DNA of 64,000 bases, from contig JBMORG010000029.1 in NCBI GenBank assembly GCA_049322355.1, positions 310,001-374,000 of the forward strand, written 5' to 3'. The notes beneath the pieces are model-generated. The model was not told the DNA's origin and searched no databases. It was given only the letters and a program-made list of their open reading frames with translations. Of this stretch, positions 28,662-38,595 are shown one piece after another; position 1 is the first letter of the stretch, and each line of letters begins with the position of its first letter. The stretch comes from 0-14-0-80-60-11 sp049322355. Lineage in GTDB: Bacteria > Desulfobacterota > Desulfobaccia > Desulfobaccales > 0-14-0-80-60-11. Made by a program: the position numbers and the translations under genes.

Positions 28662-29651
28662 TCACTTTTTCCTGCGATATAACTTCAGCCCCAGGGGGAT
28701 GAGGCCGCTACCCAGGAGCCATACGCTGGGAGGAATAGGTATGCAACACGAGCTATAAATTACAGAGCTGTTGGTAATCTGCAATTGATAATCATCGGCC
28801 AACACCCCGCCAACAATGGCCTCCCCGTAGAGGGTGGAGGAGTTGGTGATTTGAAAATCCGCCCGCGGGGCAAAAAAGATGCCGTAGGCAGTAGAGCTGT
28901 TGGCAATTTGAATGTTTTCGGAAGCGTTCTCACTATAGAAGATCACATCCGAACAGAGTATGCCCCCCGATAATGTCACTTGGCTGCTATTGTTAATGTC
29001 AATAAATTTGCCGGTGCGGATGACGACCTGGGAGCCCAACGGGGCGTTAATGGCTAGTATGCCACCGTTATCGATTTTTAATTCGTCCCTGATATCAAGC
29101 AGATAGTCCCCCGATATCACATTGAGGTTATAGACAGGAAGAGCACCTCCACCCACAATTTCCAATTTGTCGTTAATAAATAAAGTGGCCGCAGCGGTAT
29201 CCAGGATGCCCCTGGCGGTTGCCGCGGCGTTATAAGCGTTTTGCAGGATAGTATCACCACCTGCGGTTTTTATTATACCGCCGTCAATCGTTCCACCGTT
29301 TTGGACCAGGACATTGGTGACGTTGCCGGTATGATCATAGAAGGCGCCCTGAACCCAACCGTCATCTTGAACAGTTTTCGTCCCGACGCCGCGATAAGCC
29401 CCCACATTAGCCGGTCCGGCAAAGGGCCCCGGGCCTATATAAACCCCGGGACGCCGGTTATTGTTGTTACTGGAAATATAAATTTGGTTTGAAGTATCCA
29501 GGGGGTCCTGCTCTGAAGCAAGGTTCAGGGCCCCCCAGCCACAGGGTCCGGCCGCCCCTAAATCAGCGATGATGGCCGGGGCAGTTGTGGGGAAAAATGC
29601 CAGGGCAACCGCCAAAAAGCAGAATAATGCCGCAGTCCTACGATATCCCAT
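28662..29651 (-). CDS. PEP-CTERM-like secreted protein
   Basis: 329 residues after a GGGAGGG site. The signal peptide is MGYRRTAALFCFLAVALAFF followed by an Ala-rich cleavage region. The body has repeated beta strands with ITNSS units (about 240-300), like a right-handed beta-helix or a DUF7305-type fold. The C-terminus PPSVWLLGSGLIPLG then YRRKK is the sorting signal of PEP-CTERM proteins (PxxVWLLGSG variant), processed by an exosortase. Probably an outer-surface or extracellular-matrix protein. No exosortase gene is in the window. Confidence 0.82.
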   Translation of the reverse strand: MGYRRTAALFCFLAVALAFFPTTAPAIIADLGAAGPCGWGALNLASEQDPLDTSNQIYISSNNNNRRPGVYIGPGPFAGPANVGAYRGVGTKTVQDDGWVQGAFYDHTGNVTNVLVQNGGTIDGGIIKTAGGDTILQNAYNAAATARGILDTAAATLFINDKLEIVGGGALPVYNLNVISGDYLLDIRDELKIDNGGILAINAPLGSQVVIRTGKFIDINNSSQVTLSGGILCSDVIFYSENASENIQIANSSTAYGIFFAPRADFQITNSSTLYGEAIVGGVLADDYQLQITNSSVIYSSCCIPIPPSVWLLGSGLIPLGLKLYRRKK

Positions 29652-30073
29652 ATTACCCTCCCATGCTACTCTTTAGTAAAATGAACGAACTGTTTTAAGG
29701 ACTTTTTCTTGAAAGTATTGTGGTTCTGGTCGGCCCCCGTGCATAAATTGCAAAATTAATGCCATTTTAAAACATTTTTTAACTGCTTTAAATAATTGAT
29801 TAAAATATTATTTATACTTTCTTATTAAGTTAACTACTTGAACCACTTTCTTCGGCCGTGTTTTAATTGTGGAAACCAGCCCCATGAGGAGATAGATGTT
29901 CCATGCAGTTAACATCTTTATTTTCTAACCATATTCCGAAAACCTGCCTCAGGGCGGACACATAGGTCCGCCTTTACAAATAAAATTGGCCCTTGAAAAA
30001 AACTTTTGGCAACCGCTATAGTATGAAATGGCTTTTGGAAACTTGCGATGAGGCAAACTCTGGGGAGGGGCTA
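29652..30073. other. Divergent intergenic region
   Basis: No gene was seen between the PEP-CTERM and Nudix genes. 29690-29900 is strongly AT-rich and probably carries the promoters. At 29953-29972 there is a REP-like hairpin, GGCGGAC-ACATAG-GTCCGCC. Confidence 0.5.
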
Positions 30074-30544
30074 ATGCCCAAGCACAGTGCCGGAATCCTT
30101 CTGTATCGCCGCCGTCAGGGAGGGTTGGAGGTTTTTCTAGTGCATCCCGGCGGTCCCTTTTGGGCCGGCAAGGATGAAGGCGCCTGGTCCGTCCCCAAGG
30201 GGGAATACACCCCTGGAGAAGATCCCCTGGCCGCGGCCCGGCGTGAGTTTGAAGAGGAGACTGGCTGTTCGGCTGAAGGCGATCTCATCCCCCTCCGCCC
30301 TCTAAAGCAGCCCAGCGGCAAGATTATTCAGGCCTGGGCGTTGGCAGGGGACTGCGACGCCGACGCCATCCGCAGCAACACCTTTGCCCTGGAGTGGCCG
30401 CCCCGCTCCGGCCGGCGGCAGGAATTCCCGGAAGTGGACCGGGCCGCCTGGTTTCCCCTTAAAGTCGCTCGAGAAAAGATCAGCAGTGGTCAGGTGGGCT
30501 TCCTGGATGAGCTCGAACTAATCTTGGAGGCCTCGGCTCCATGA
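30074..30544 (+). CDS. Nudix hydrolase
   Basis: 156 residues from ATG 30074, with GGGAGGGG just upstream; an in-frame start at 29993 lacks a ribosome site. The Nudix box is GEYTPGEDPLAAARREFEEETG (residues about 46-67, G-x5-E-x7-REUxEExG with one substitution). The N-terminus HSAGILLYRR...FLVHPGGPFW resembles a subfamily of nucleotide or diphosphoinositol pyrophosphatases. Substrate unknown. It converges with the histidine kinase gene, 13 nt apart. Confidence 0.9.
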   Translation: MPKHSAGILLYRRRQGGLEVFLVHPGGPFWAGKDEGAWSVPKGEYTPGEDPLAAARREFEEETGCSAEGDLIPLRPLKQPSGKIIQAWALAGDCDADAIRSNTFALEWPPRSGRRQEFPEVDRAAWFPLKVAREKISSGQVGFLDELELILEASAP

Positions 30545-30557
30545 GCCCAGTCCATCA

Positions 30558-33500
30558 CTAATCAACTACTGGGTTTCCGCTGTAGGGGACTTCAAATAAA
30601 ATTTCGGTGCCCTGGTTTATCTGAGTGCGGATTTGCAGGGTGCCTCCCAGCATGTTCACCCGCTCCTCCAGGGCGGCCAGGCCTAAGCCTTGTTTAGACC
30701 CGTCCTTGGCCAGCACTTGTTCTACATCGAAACCCCGGCCGTCATCCGCCACCTTAAACGACACGCCTTCGGCTTGTCGCCTGATGACGATGTTGACCCG
30801 CTGGGCCTGGGCGTGTTTGACAATGTTGGTGAGGGTCTCCTGGAAGATCCGGTAAATGTTGATCTCCTCCTCCCGGAAGAACAAACCGTCGATGTCGTCC
30901 ATCTCCAGGGACAGTTCCATCTCGTGATACTTGCGGAACTCTTCCACCAGAACCCGCAAACCCGCCGCCAGGCCCAGGTCTTCCAGCACCGAAGGACGCA
31001 AATTCCGGGAGAGGCGGCGGACGTTCTCAACCACCCCATTAAGGTAGCCCAGGCTATGGCTCAGTTCTTCCCGGGTCTGCCATTGATCCAAGGGGACCGT
31101 CTTTTCTATGGCTCTAAGCTGCATCTTCAAGACCATGAGGGACTGTCCCAGGTCGTCGTGTAGTTCTATAGCCAGGCGCCGGCGCTCAGTCTCCTGGGCG
31201 TGCAGAAGCCGCCCCGCCAGGTAGCGCAGCCGCTCTTCCGATTCCCGCAGGGCTACTTCCGCCTCCTTGCGGGCCGTGATGTCCACCCCCATTTTCAGGA
31301 CCAATGGAGAGCCATCCACGTCGTTGAAGGGATAGTCATAGACCTGGTAATGCCGCCCATTGGAGGCGGCCCACTCCCAAATCACCGGCTGGCCGGTTCT
31401 GAAAACCGCCATGGCTTCGCATTCCCTGCAAGGATGTTCCTGCCCAACATGCTCAAAGCAGCGTTTCGAATCCGGTTCCCCGAACCGTCGAACAAATTCG
31501 CCGTTGACATAGGCAAAAGAATGGTCGGGCCGCAGCAGGGCCACATGCGCCGGGATTCGTTCCAGTACGGAATAAAGCCGCTGACGTTCCCATTCCAAGG
31601 CCTCTTGGGCCCGCTTGCGGACGGTGATGTCATAGACCGTTGAGCGGCTCATGAGGTAATTGCCGGCCTCATCCTTGATGGCCGTGGCGCTTAATAACAC
31701 CGGCATTACGGTGCCGTCCTTGCGGACCAAGGCGTATTCGAGATCGCGCACCCAGCCTCTCTCCTTGAAGAGAGGAAAATTTTCCTGAAAAACCTTGATG
31801 CTTTCGGCGGTTAGAAAGTCGGAAAACTTCATCCGTCCCACGATTTCATCCCGTTCATACCCCAGCCAGCCCAGTTCCGTATCATTGATCTGGACAAAAG
31901 CGCCGTCGGCGTCCAGGGAATGATAGCCGCAGGGGGCATTATTGTAGAGGTCCTGGACCAGTTCGGTTTGCTGGCGCAGTTCCGCGGTGCGCTCCTTAAC
32001 CCGCTCTTCCAATTCGTCGTGGGCCCGCTGCAGGGCCGCCTCCGCTTCCTTGCTCGCGGTGATGTCCCGGGCCACGTGGACGCCGCCGATGAGCTGACCC
32101 TCGGGGCCGAAGATGGGCGAAACGGAAACCGCAAAAGTGCGGCCGAACTCCGTCACTTCGGCGGAGTGTGCCCGGCCGTTGGCCATGGCCTTGGAGTGGG
32201 GGCAGTAGTCCGGAGCCTCTTCCAGGCCGTGGACCGCCTCATAGCAGGTAAGACCGATCACCTCTTCCTGGGGTTTGCCCAGGAGTTCGGCCATGGCCCG
32301 GTTCATCCGGGTAATGTGGTGCTCCTTATCCAAAAGGGCGATATAGTCGGGAACGGCGTCAAAGGTGCGCTCCCACTCTTCCTTGGCCCGGAGGACGGCT
32401 TCTTCCGTACGTTTCCGGTCTATGGCCACGGCCACCTGGTCGGACACCGCCTTCATCACGTCCAATTCGTCAGAGGTAAAGCGGGGCCGGCTGCGGGTGC
32501 CGAAAGACAGGGTCCCCAGCACCCGGCCCTGCATGAGCAGCGGGTGGCAGGCATAGGCCTGGATGCCGTATGACTTGACCAGTGCCGTGCGGGGGTCGGG
32601 GGTGGTCTGGATATGCTCGGTCACGATCCGGTTGCCCTCCGAAGCAGCGCAGCCGCACACCGCCATCCCGTAATCCAGCCATTCGATCTCTTTGGCTACC
32701 TCTGCCGGGATGCCCGCGTAGGTGTTGAGACGCAGGCGCCCCTGGTTTTCATCCACAATGAAGTTGAAGCAAGCATCGCAGTCGAGAAAGGCCATGACCT
32801 TTTGGCAAATGGCTTGCGCCACCTCCTGGGGCGAGGCGCTGGCCAGCAGCAGGCTCGCAGTTTCCGCCAGCAAATCCAGGCGCTGATTGCTTTTTTTCAA
32901 CGCCTCTTCCGCCAGTTTGCGCTCGGTGATATCAAGGTTTATGCCAGTCATGCGCAACGGCTCACCGGACTTGTCTTTGAAGACTTGCCAGCGTCCGGCC
33001 AGCCAATGGACGCTGCCGTCGGGCCAGACCACGCGCCATTCCCCCTCCATGGGCTCACCCGTCTCAAAAGCTATCTCTACCTGTCGAATGGCCTCAGACC
33101 GATCTTCGGGATGGACCAGGTCCTCCCAGGCCGTCTGCGTGCGGCCAAAGCCGCCGGGAGAAAGGCCGTACATGGCCTCCAATTCTGGCGTCCAGGTGTT
33201 CACACCGGTCTGGATGTTCAACTCGAAAGTGCCGATCCGCGCCACCTGCTGGGCCATGCGCAGCCGCGCCTCGCTTTCCCGCAGGGCCTGTTCTGCCTCC
33301 TTGCGTTCGGTAATGTCCTGGGTCGTCCCGAACCCGCCCAAAAGTTTACCCTGGGAGTCGAACTCCAAGCCGGCTTGCTCCCGCACCCACTTCACCTTAT
33401 CACCCACGACTATGCGGTGCTCGATGTCGTAGGGCTCGCCCTCCAGGGCCGCCATCCATTTCCGGTCCACGTATTCCCGGTCTTCCGGATGCACGGTCCC

Positions 33501-36500
33501 GAGGAAAGTCTCATAGGTCATGGTGGTCCCTGGGGGAATCCCGAATATCCGGTGATTTTCGTCGGACCAGGTCAATTCGTTGCGCTGCACATCCATCCGC
33601 CAACTGCCGATCTTGCCTATGGCCTGGGCCCGGTTCAGGTCTTCCCGGCTTTCCCGCAGAGCCTTGAGGGCGCGCTTGCGCTCCGTGATATTCCTGAAAA
33701 TTAGCAGTATCGCTTTCCGGCCTCGATAAAGTATGGCCTGGGCACAGGCCTCCACGTCCACCGCTTGCCCGTCCAGTCTCAAGATTTGGGCTTCCTGGTC
33801 CTTCTCCTTGTCTCCGGCCAGGACTTCCTTGATGCGGCGGCTAACAAATTCTCTAAAATCCAGGGGCACCAAAGCCAAAACGTCTTGTCCCACCATTTGC
33901 GCCGGCGTGGCGGCTCCAAAGAGGTCGGCAGCCGCCTGATTGGCAAAGACATACTTGCCTTCCGCAAATACCAGGACGGCTTCGGGGGAGAGTTCCACCA
34001 GGGTGCGGTAGCGCTCCTCGCTTTCCCTCAGGGCCGCTTCCAGCCTCTTGCGCGCAGTAACGTCTTCAAAGACGGTGATAAATTGACCGGTCTTCGGGGA
34101 AGTGGCCGAAATGGAGAAATGCCGTTGCAGCGGCGTGAAAAAAGTCTCAAAAGAAGCAGGTTCCCCGGTTTGCGCCACCCGCGCGTAGGTTTCCAGATAT
34201 GGGGCCTCTCCCGTGCCGTATGCCACGCTGGCCAGCCGGCCCAGAACTTGCTCCGGTTGCAGGCCGGTGTGTATTGAAAACGCGGGGTTGATTGCGACAA
34301 TGCGATAGTCCACCGCCCGCCCCGGCTCATCGAAAATAATCTCGTGCAGGACCACTCCCTCGGTCATATGTTCGAATATACCCCGGAACCTGGCCTCGCT
34401 CTCCTTAAGGGCCGTATGGGCGGCCAGCAGGTCCTGGTTGGCTTCCTGGAGTTCCTCGGTCTGGGCCTGGAGTTCTTCGTTAATGACCTGAAGTTCCTCC
34501 TGGCTTTCCTGGAGCTTTTCCAGGAGTTGCTGGCGCTCCAGCTCGGCGGCCTTGCGCTCGGTGATGTCCTGAACCGTGCCGAATCCGCCCACCAGTTCGC
34601 CCTGGGGGTCGAATTCCAGTTCAGCCTTCTCCCGCACCCACTTCACGGTGTCGCCCACGACGATGCGGTGCTCGATGTCATAGGGAGCGCCGCTTAAAGC
34701 CGCAGTCCACTGTTGATCCACGTACTTGCGATCCTGCGGGTGTACGACCGCAAGAAAGGTCTCATAGGTCAGTGGCGTTCCTGGGGGAATCCCGAACATC
34801 CGGTAGGTTTCGTCGGACCATGTCAAGTCGTTGCGCCGGGTGTCCAGCCGCCAACTGCCGGTAAGGGCCACGGCCTGAGCCCGGTTCAGGTCTTCCCGGC
34901 TTTCCCGCAAGGCTTTTTCCGCGCCTTTCCGGTCCGTGATATCCGATACGCTGACCACCGCCAGTAACGGATGGCCTTCCGGGTCACGGGCCAGCGTGCC
35001 TCCGTAGTTGAAGACGCGCCGCCAGCCATTGTCTTTTCGCCGGATGTCCACCTCCCAATCGCGCAAGGTCTCTCCCCGCAGGATGCGGGCCAACGGCCAC
35101 TGTTCCACGGGCAGGATGCCATCCTCCGGTGTTGACAATTCAAACGTGTCGATGAATTCCGGCAATAGACGTTGGCATTCTTCCTCGCTGTCAAAGCCGT
35201 GGATGGCCACGGCAGCAGGGTTCCAATGGAAGAGGCGGCCATCGAGATCGGCGAACACCAGACCTTCGTTGAGGTTTTCGAAAACCGTCTGGAGCCGGGC
35301 TTCGCTCTCCCGCAAGGCCTCCTCCGCGGCCTTGCGCGCCGAGATGTCATGAACTATGGAATAAAGAAATATTCTCCCGCCAAAGTTAACCGGACCGCTG
35401 AACACCTCCACATCCCGCACTTCACCAGTGGCCAGGCGATGGCGGAAGAAGAAGTGCTGCCGCTGGTTCTCGCAGGCCTGCCGCATCTCGCCGAAGACCT
35501 CCTTCGGAGGCAACGTGTTGATGTCCATGATGAACAAGGAAGTTAGCTCTTCTTGGGTATAGCCATAATAGGAGCAGGCGGCCGGGTTGGCATCCACGAT
35601 GGCCCCGGTTTCCGGGTCAATCAGAAGCATCACCGCGTGGGTGTTGGCAAAGAGGCTGCGATAGCGCTCCTCCGATTCCTTGAGGGCCTCCTCAACCCGT
35701 TTGCGTTCGGTGATGTCCATGGCATAGATTCGTGCCGTGGGCAGGTCGTGGGGTAAATGAAAGGTTACCGCAAAAACGACGTCACCCAGCGCCAAGTCAA
35801 AGGAATATTCTCGGGGGCCGCCTTCGCGGGCCGCAGCGAACCTCTCCTTAAAGTCCGGAGGCAAAAAGGTCCCGGCCCCTTCCGGGAGGCCAAATTTCTC
35901 CGCCACCTGAATGGCGGCGGGATTGGCAAAGATCACCTCTCCGACCTCGTTCACTTCCAAGACAGGGCTGGGATTGGTCAGCGGGAAGTTGGCGAAACGT
36001 CTGATTTCCTCCTCCTGTCGCTGACGCTCGGTGATGTCCCGGGCATAGATGCGGAAAACCCCCAAAGGCGCGGCGTAAGAGATATCCTCGGCAAAGACCG
36101 CGTCCTTGATGCGTACTTCACGATAAAAATATCCTTTTTTTTGTTCGCTTCCTGCAATCAGGAGGTCTGCCAGGTCCACGGGCAAAAAGGCCTCGGGCCG
36201 TCCCGCTTCGCCCAAGGAATTCAGAACTGCCAGTCCGGCCGGGTTGCAATAGGTGATGGCGCCCATAGGGTCCAGTTCCAAAACCGGGTTCGGGTTCAAC
36301 TGGGGAAAAGAGGCCAGCCGGTTGATTTCGGCTTCCGCGGCTTTGCGGGCGGTGATGTCGGAGTGGGTGACCACCCCGGCCACGATATTGCCCTGGTGGT
36401 CCCGGACCGGAGCGGAGCTGACGCTGAGGTGGATGGGGGTGCGGCCCCGGGGTCTGAGGATCATCTCCTCATCCATGACCACTTCGCCCATGGTCAGGGA

Positions 36501-37145
36501 GCGCCACAGGGGTATATCCTCCTTCTGGACCACCTGGCCATCAGGATGGTAGCGCGGCGTCCCCCAATAACTATCGAGATTGCTGAGTCCTTGCCAGGAT
36601 TCACCCCAGACCTTTTTCGCCAGGTGGTTGCTCAGCAAAATCGGGCCGGCCGGAGCCAAAACAATCATCACGCTGGCGGGCATCTGTTCCAGTACGGACT
36701 CAAGTAACGCCCGCTCGGCCTTCAATTCCCAAGCCAGGTGTTCCAGATCGTGCTTTTGTTCTTCCAGGGTTTCGGCCTGGGCCGCCAATTCTTCGTTGGA
36801 GATGCGCAGTTCCTCAGTCTGGACGGTCAGTTCTTCGTTGGCTATCCGCAACTCCTCGGCCTGCTCCTGGACCATGGACAGCAGGCGCTGCCGCTCGCCG
36901 TCGCTCTGCTCCAGGCTTATCTCCCTGCGGGGACCGGAGATAGGCGGGTCCGCCTCAGAAGAGCGCCCGGCGAGTTTCGCCTCCAGGACCTCCATCCGGC
37001 TTCGCCATGCAGCTTCGGCCAACCGGTGCTCTTCCCTGAGGCCATCCACTATGATCTGATGATCCCGCTGGGCCGCGGCCAACTGCCGCCGCAAGCCCTC
37101 CACTTCCCCGAGCAATTCCTCTCTGGTCTTGCTGATATCGACCAT
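30558..37145 (-). CDS. Giant multi-PAS histidine kinase (NarX/HisKA_3 type)
   Basis: 2195 residues from ATG 37145 (AGAAGGGT upstream; 37217 lacks a site). A coiled coil at about 5-160 (QEQAEELRIANEELTVQTEE) precedes about a dozen PAS/PAC units, recognisable by repeated DITERK endings, with one GAF domain at about 1430-1580. The kinase core is HisKA_3 with the phospho-acceptor His in RRRLAIELHDDLGQSL (about 1985) and an HATPase_c domain (VADDGRGFDVEQVL, then GLGLAALEERV). No membrane segment was seen, so sensing is cytoplasmic. Two PAS_3 units are near-duplicates. No response regulator is adjacent, making it an orphan. Possible ligands are unknown. Confidence 0.92.
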   Translation of the reverse strand: MVDISKTREELLGEVEGLRRQLAAAQRDHQIIVDGLREEHRLAEAAWRSRMEVLEAKLAGRSSEADPPISGPRREISLEQSDGERQRLLSMVQEQAEELRIANEELTVQTEELRISNEELAAQAETLEEQKHDLEHLAWELKAERALLESVLEQMPASVMIVLAPAGPILLSNHLAKKVWGESWQGLSNLDSYWGTPRYHPDGQVVQKEDIPLWRSLTMGEVVMDEEMILRPRGRTPIHLSVSSAPVRDHQGNIVAGVVTHSDITARKAAEAEINRLASFPQLNPNPVLELDPMGAITYCNPAGLAVLNSLGEAGRPEAFLPVDLADLLIAGSEQKKGYFYREVRIKDAVFAEDISYAAPLGVFRIYARDITERQRQEEEIRRFANFPLTNPSPVLEVNEVGEVIFANPAAIQVAEKFGLPEGAGTFLPPDFKERFAAAREGGPREYSFDLALGDVVFAVTFHLPHDLPTARIYAMDITERKRVEEALKESEERYRSLFANTHAVMLLIDPETGAIVDANPAACSYYGYTQEELTSLFIMDINTLPPKEVFGEMRQACENQRQHFFFRHRLATGEVRDVEVFSGPVNFGGRIFLYSIVHDISARKAAEEALRESEARLQTVFENLNEGLVFADLDGRLFHWNPAAVAIHGFDSEEECQRLLPEFIDTFELSTPEDGILPVEQWPLARILRGETLRDWEVDIRRKDNGWRRVFNYGGTLARDPEGHPLLAVVSVSDITDRKGAEKALRESREDLNRAQAVALTGSWRLDTRRNDLTWSDETYRMFGIPPGTPLTYETFLAVVHPQDRKYVDQQWTAALSGAPYDIEHRIVVGDTVKWVREKAELEFDPQGELVGGFGTVQDITERKAAELERQQLLEKLQESQEELQVINEELQAQTEELQEANQDLLAAHTALKESEARFRGIFEHMTEGVVLHEIIFDEPGRAVDYRIVAINPAFSIHTGLQPEQVLGRLASVAYGTGEAPYLETYARVAQTGEPASFETFFTPLQRHFSISATSPKTGQFITVFEDVTARKRLEAALRESEERYRTLVELSPEAVLVFAEGKYVFANQAAADLFGAATPAQMVGQDVLALVPLDFREFVSRRIKEVLAGDKEKDQEAQILRLDGQAVDVEACAQAILYRGRKAILLIFRNITERKRALKALRESREDLNRAQAIGKIGSWRMDVQRNELTWSDENHRIFGIPPGTTMTYETFLGTVHPEDREYVDRKWMAALEGEPYDIEHRIVVGDKVKWVREQAGLEFDSQGKLLGGFGTTQDITERKEAEQALRESEARLRMAQQVARIGTFELNIQTGVNTWTPELEAMYGLSPGGFGRTQTAWEDLVHPEDRSEAIRQVEIAFETGEPMEGEWRVVWPDGSVHWLAGRWQVFKDKSGEPLRMTGINLDITERKLAEEALKKSNQRLDLLAETASLLLASASPQEVAQAICQKVMAFLDCDACFNFIVDENQGRLRLNTYAGIPAEVAKEIEWLDYGMAVCGCAASEGNRIVTEHIQTTPDPRTALVKSYGIQAYACHPLLMQGRVLGTLSFGTRSRPRFTSDELDVMKAVSDQVAVAIDRKRTEEAVLRAKEEWERTFDAVPDYIALLDKEHHITRMNRAMAELLGKPQEEVIGLTCYEAVHGLEEAPDYCPHSKAMANGRAHSAEVTEFGRTFAVSVSPIFGPEGQLIGGVHVARDITASKEAEAALQRAHDELEERVKERTAELRQQTELVQDLYNNAPCGYHSLDADGAFVQINDTELGWLGYERDEIVGRMKFSDFLTAESIKVFQENFPLFKERGWVRDLEYALVRKDGTVMPVLLSATAIKDEAGNYLMSRSTVYDITVRKRAQEALEWERQRLYSVLERIPAHVALLRPDHSFAYVNGEFVRRFGEPDSKRCFEHVGQEHPCRECEAMAVFRTGQPVIWEWAASNGRHYQVYDYPFNDVDGSPLVLKMGVDITARKEAEVALRESEERLRYLAGRLLHAQETERRRLAIELHDDLGQSLMVLKMQLRAIEKTVPLDQWQTREELSHSLGYLNGVVENVRRLSRNLRPSVLEDLGLAAGLRVLVEEFRKYHEMELSLEMDDIDGLFFREEEINIYRIFQETLTNIVKHAQAQRVNIVIRRQAEGVSFKVADDGRGFDVEQVLAKDGSKQGLGLAALEERVNMLGGTLQIRTQINQGTEILFEVPYSGNPVVD

Positions 37146-37422
37146 CTGCGCTACCCTTCTAAGTTTATTCCCCGAACCGGGAAGAAGTCGCCTGTCCACC
37201 CCTTCCACTGGCCGCAAAGCAAATCAAGATGTCGAAGCACTAATAAATTTTACTTCAATATTTTTGGGATTGCTAAAACAAATGTCTTAACAAAATTATG
37301 GCAAGAACAAAGAACCGAGGGAGGTACTTCCAATTTATCCTTGGGGGCAAAATTGGAGGTGGTAATTTCCGGGCCGGGATGCGGACCCGTGGGGCATGGA
37401 ATCTGATCGGCAACCGGCTGAT

Positions 37423-38391
37423 TTATCTTATCAGAGAAAGCAATCCCCACACCCCCGCGTGGCTCAGTTGCAGGCTCACCAGGGTCAGGGCGGCCATCAG
37501 CAGGGAAGTGCTGTAAAGGAGGCGGACGGCCTGGCGGTAACGCCGGCGGTCCAGGGGTTGGCGAGCTTCGCCGATAAAAGGTTTATCCACCAGACGGCCG
37601 AAGTAGGTGCTGGGGCCGCCCAGCCGCACCCCTAAAGCCCCGGCCATGGCAGCCTCGGGCCAGCCGGCATTGGGGCTGGCGGCATGACTGCGGTCCCGCC
37701 ACAAGCTGCGGCAGGCCCCCCGCCAATCCAGGCCCAAAAGCACAGTCGCAAAAATCATCAGGAGGGCCGTGAGGCGGGCGGGAATGAAATTAAGGACATC
37801 GTCCACCCGGGCCGCCACCTTGCCGAAGCGGAGGTACCAGTAGTTTTTATAGCCCACCATACTGTCCATGGTGTTGGCCGCCTTGTAAAAGAACAATCCC
37901 GGCAGGCCCAGCGTCAGGATATAGAACATGGGGGCCACCACCCCGTCGGCCAGATTCTCCGCCACCGTTTCGATAACCGCCCGGCGGATTTCGTCAGGGG
38001 ATAAGTGGGCGGTTTCCCGGCCCACAATCAGGGCCAGGTGCGCCCGTGCCCCCTCCAGGTCACCCCGCCCCAAGGCCTCTTCCACCATGAGACTCTCCTG
38101 GTGGAGGCTGCGGGTGGCCAACCCGGCATAAAGACAGTAGGTCAGAACCGCCACGCCGGCCCATGGCGGCACCAGAGCCATGAACAGCAGCACCCCAAAA
38201 AGGAGAACGAAGGTGGTGCCCATCACCGCCAGCCAGAAGAGGGCTCCGGCCCCCACCCGGTCCTGGTACAGGGTCGACTCCCAGTATTGAATGATGCGGC
38301 CCAAAAGCCGCACCGGATGAGGCCAGCCCGGAGGGTCCCCCAACAGCAGGTCCAACAGGTAAGCCAGCAGAAATGGCAATGACAGGTTCAC
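37423..38391 (-). CDS. cbiB: Adenosylcobinamide-phosphate synthase CbiB
   Basis: 322 residues from GTG 38391 after GGAG. An integral membrane protein that attaches aminopropanol (phosphate) to adenosylcobyric acid. The conserved opening LLAYLLDLLLGDPPGWPHPVRLLG, shown here in part, and the motifs ANTMDSMVGYKN, WRDRSHAASPNAGWPEAAMAG and GGPSTYFG are all present. Last gene of the cobalamin block. Confidence 0.93.
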   Translation of the reverse strand: MNLSLPFLLAYLLDLLLGDPPGWPHPVRLLGRIIQYWESTLYQDRVGAGALFWLAVMGTTFVLLFGVLLFMALVPPWAGVAVLTYCLYAGLATRSLHQESLMVEEALGRGDLEGARAHLALIVGRETAHLSPDEIRRAVIETVAENLADGVVAPMFYILTLGLPGLFFYKAANTMDSMVGYKNYWYLRFGKVAARVDDVLNFIPARLTALLMIFATVLLGLDWRGACRSLWRDRSHAASPNAGWPEAAMAGALGVRLGGPSTYFGRLVDKPFIGEARQPLDRRRYRQAVRLLYSTSLLMAALTLVSLQLSHAGVWGLLSLIR

Positions 38392-38466
38392 GGTTTACTC
38401 CGGGTTCGGTATAGTGGCACAGGACTCCGGTATCGTGTCCAGGAAATATCTTACAAAAAATAGACC

Positions 38467-38496
38467 AGCTACTCCCCCTCACCGGTGGGGGGGAGT
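38467..38496. repeat. CCCCTC palindrome
   Basis: CTCCCCCTCACCGGTGGGGGG, a fragment of the palindromic element present in longer form at 43139-43252 and 51560-51645, lies between cobD and cbiB. Confidence 0.6.
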
Positions 38497-38595
38497 ATAA
38501 GGATTTATGTTTTTGTAAAATACCCTTGGGACAGGACACCAGCCTATGGAAATATCAGTAAGGCGGGCCTTAGCGCCCCCTTTTACTTCATAATC

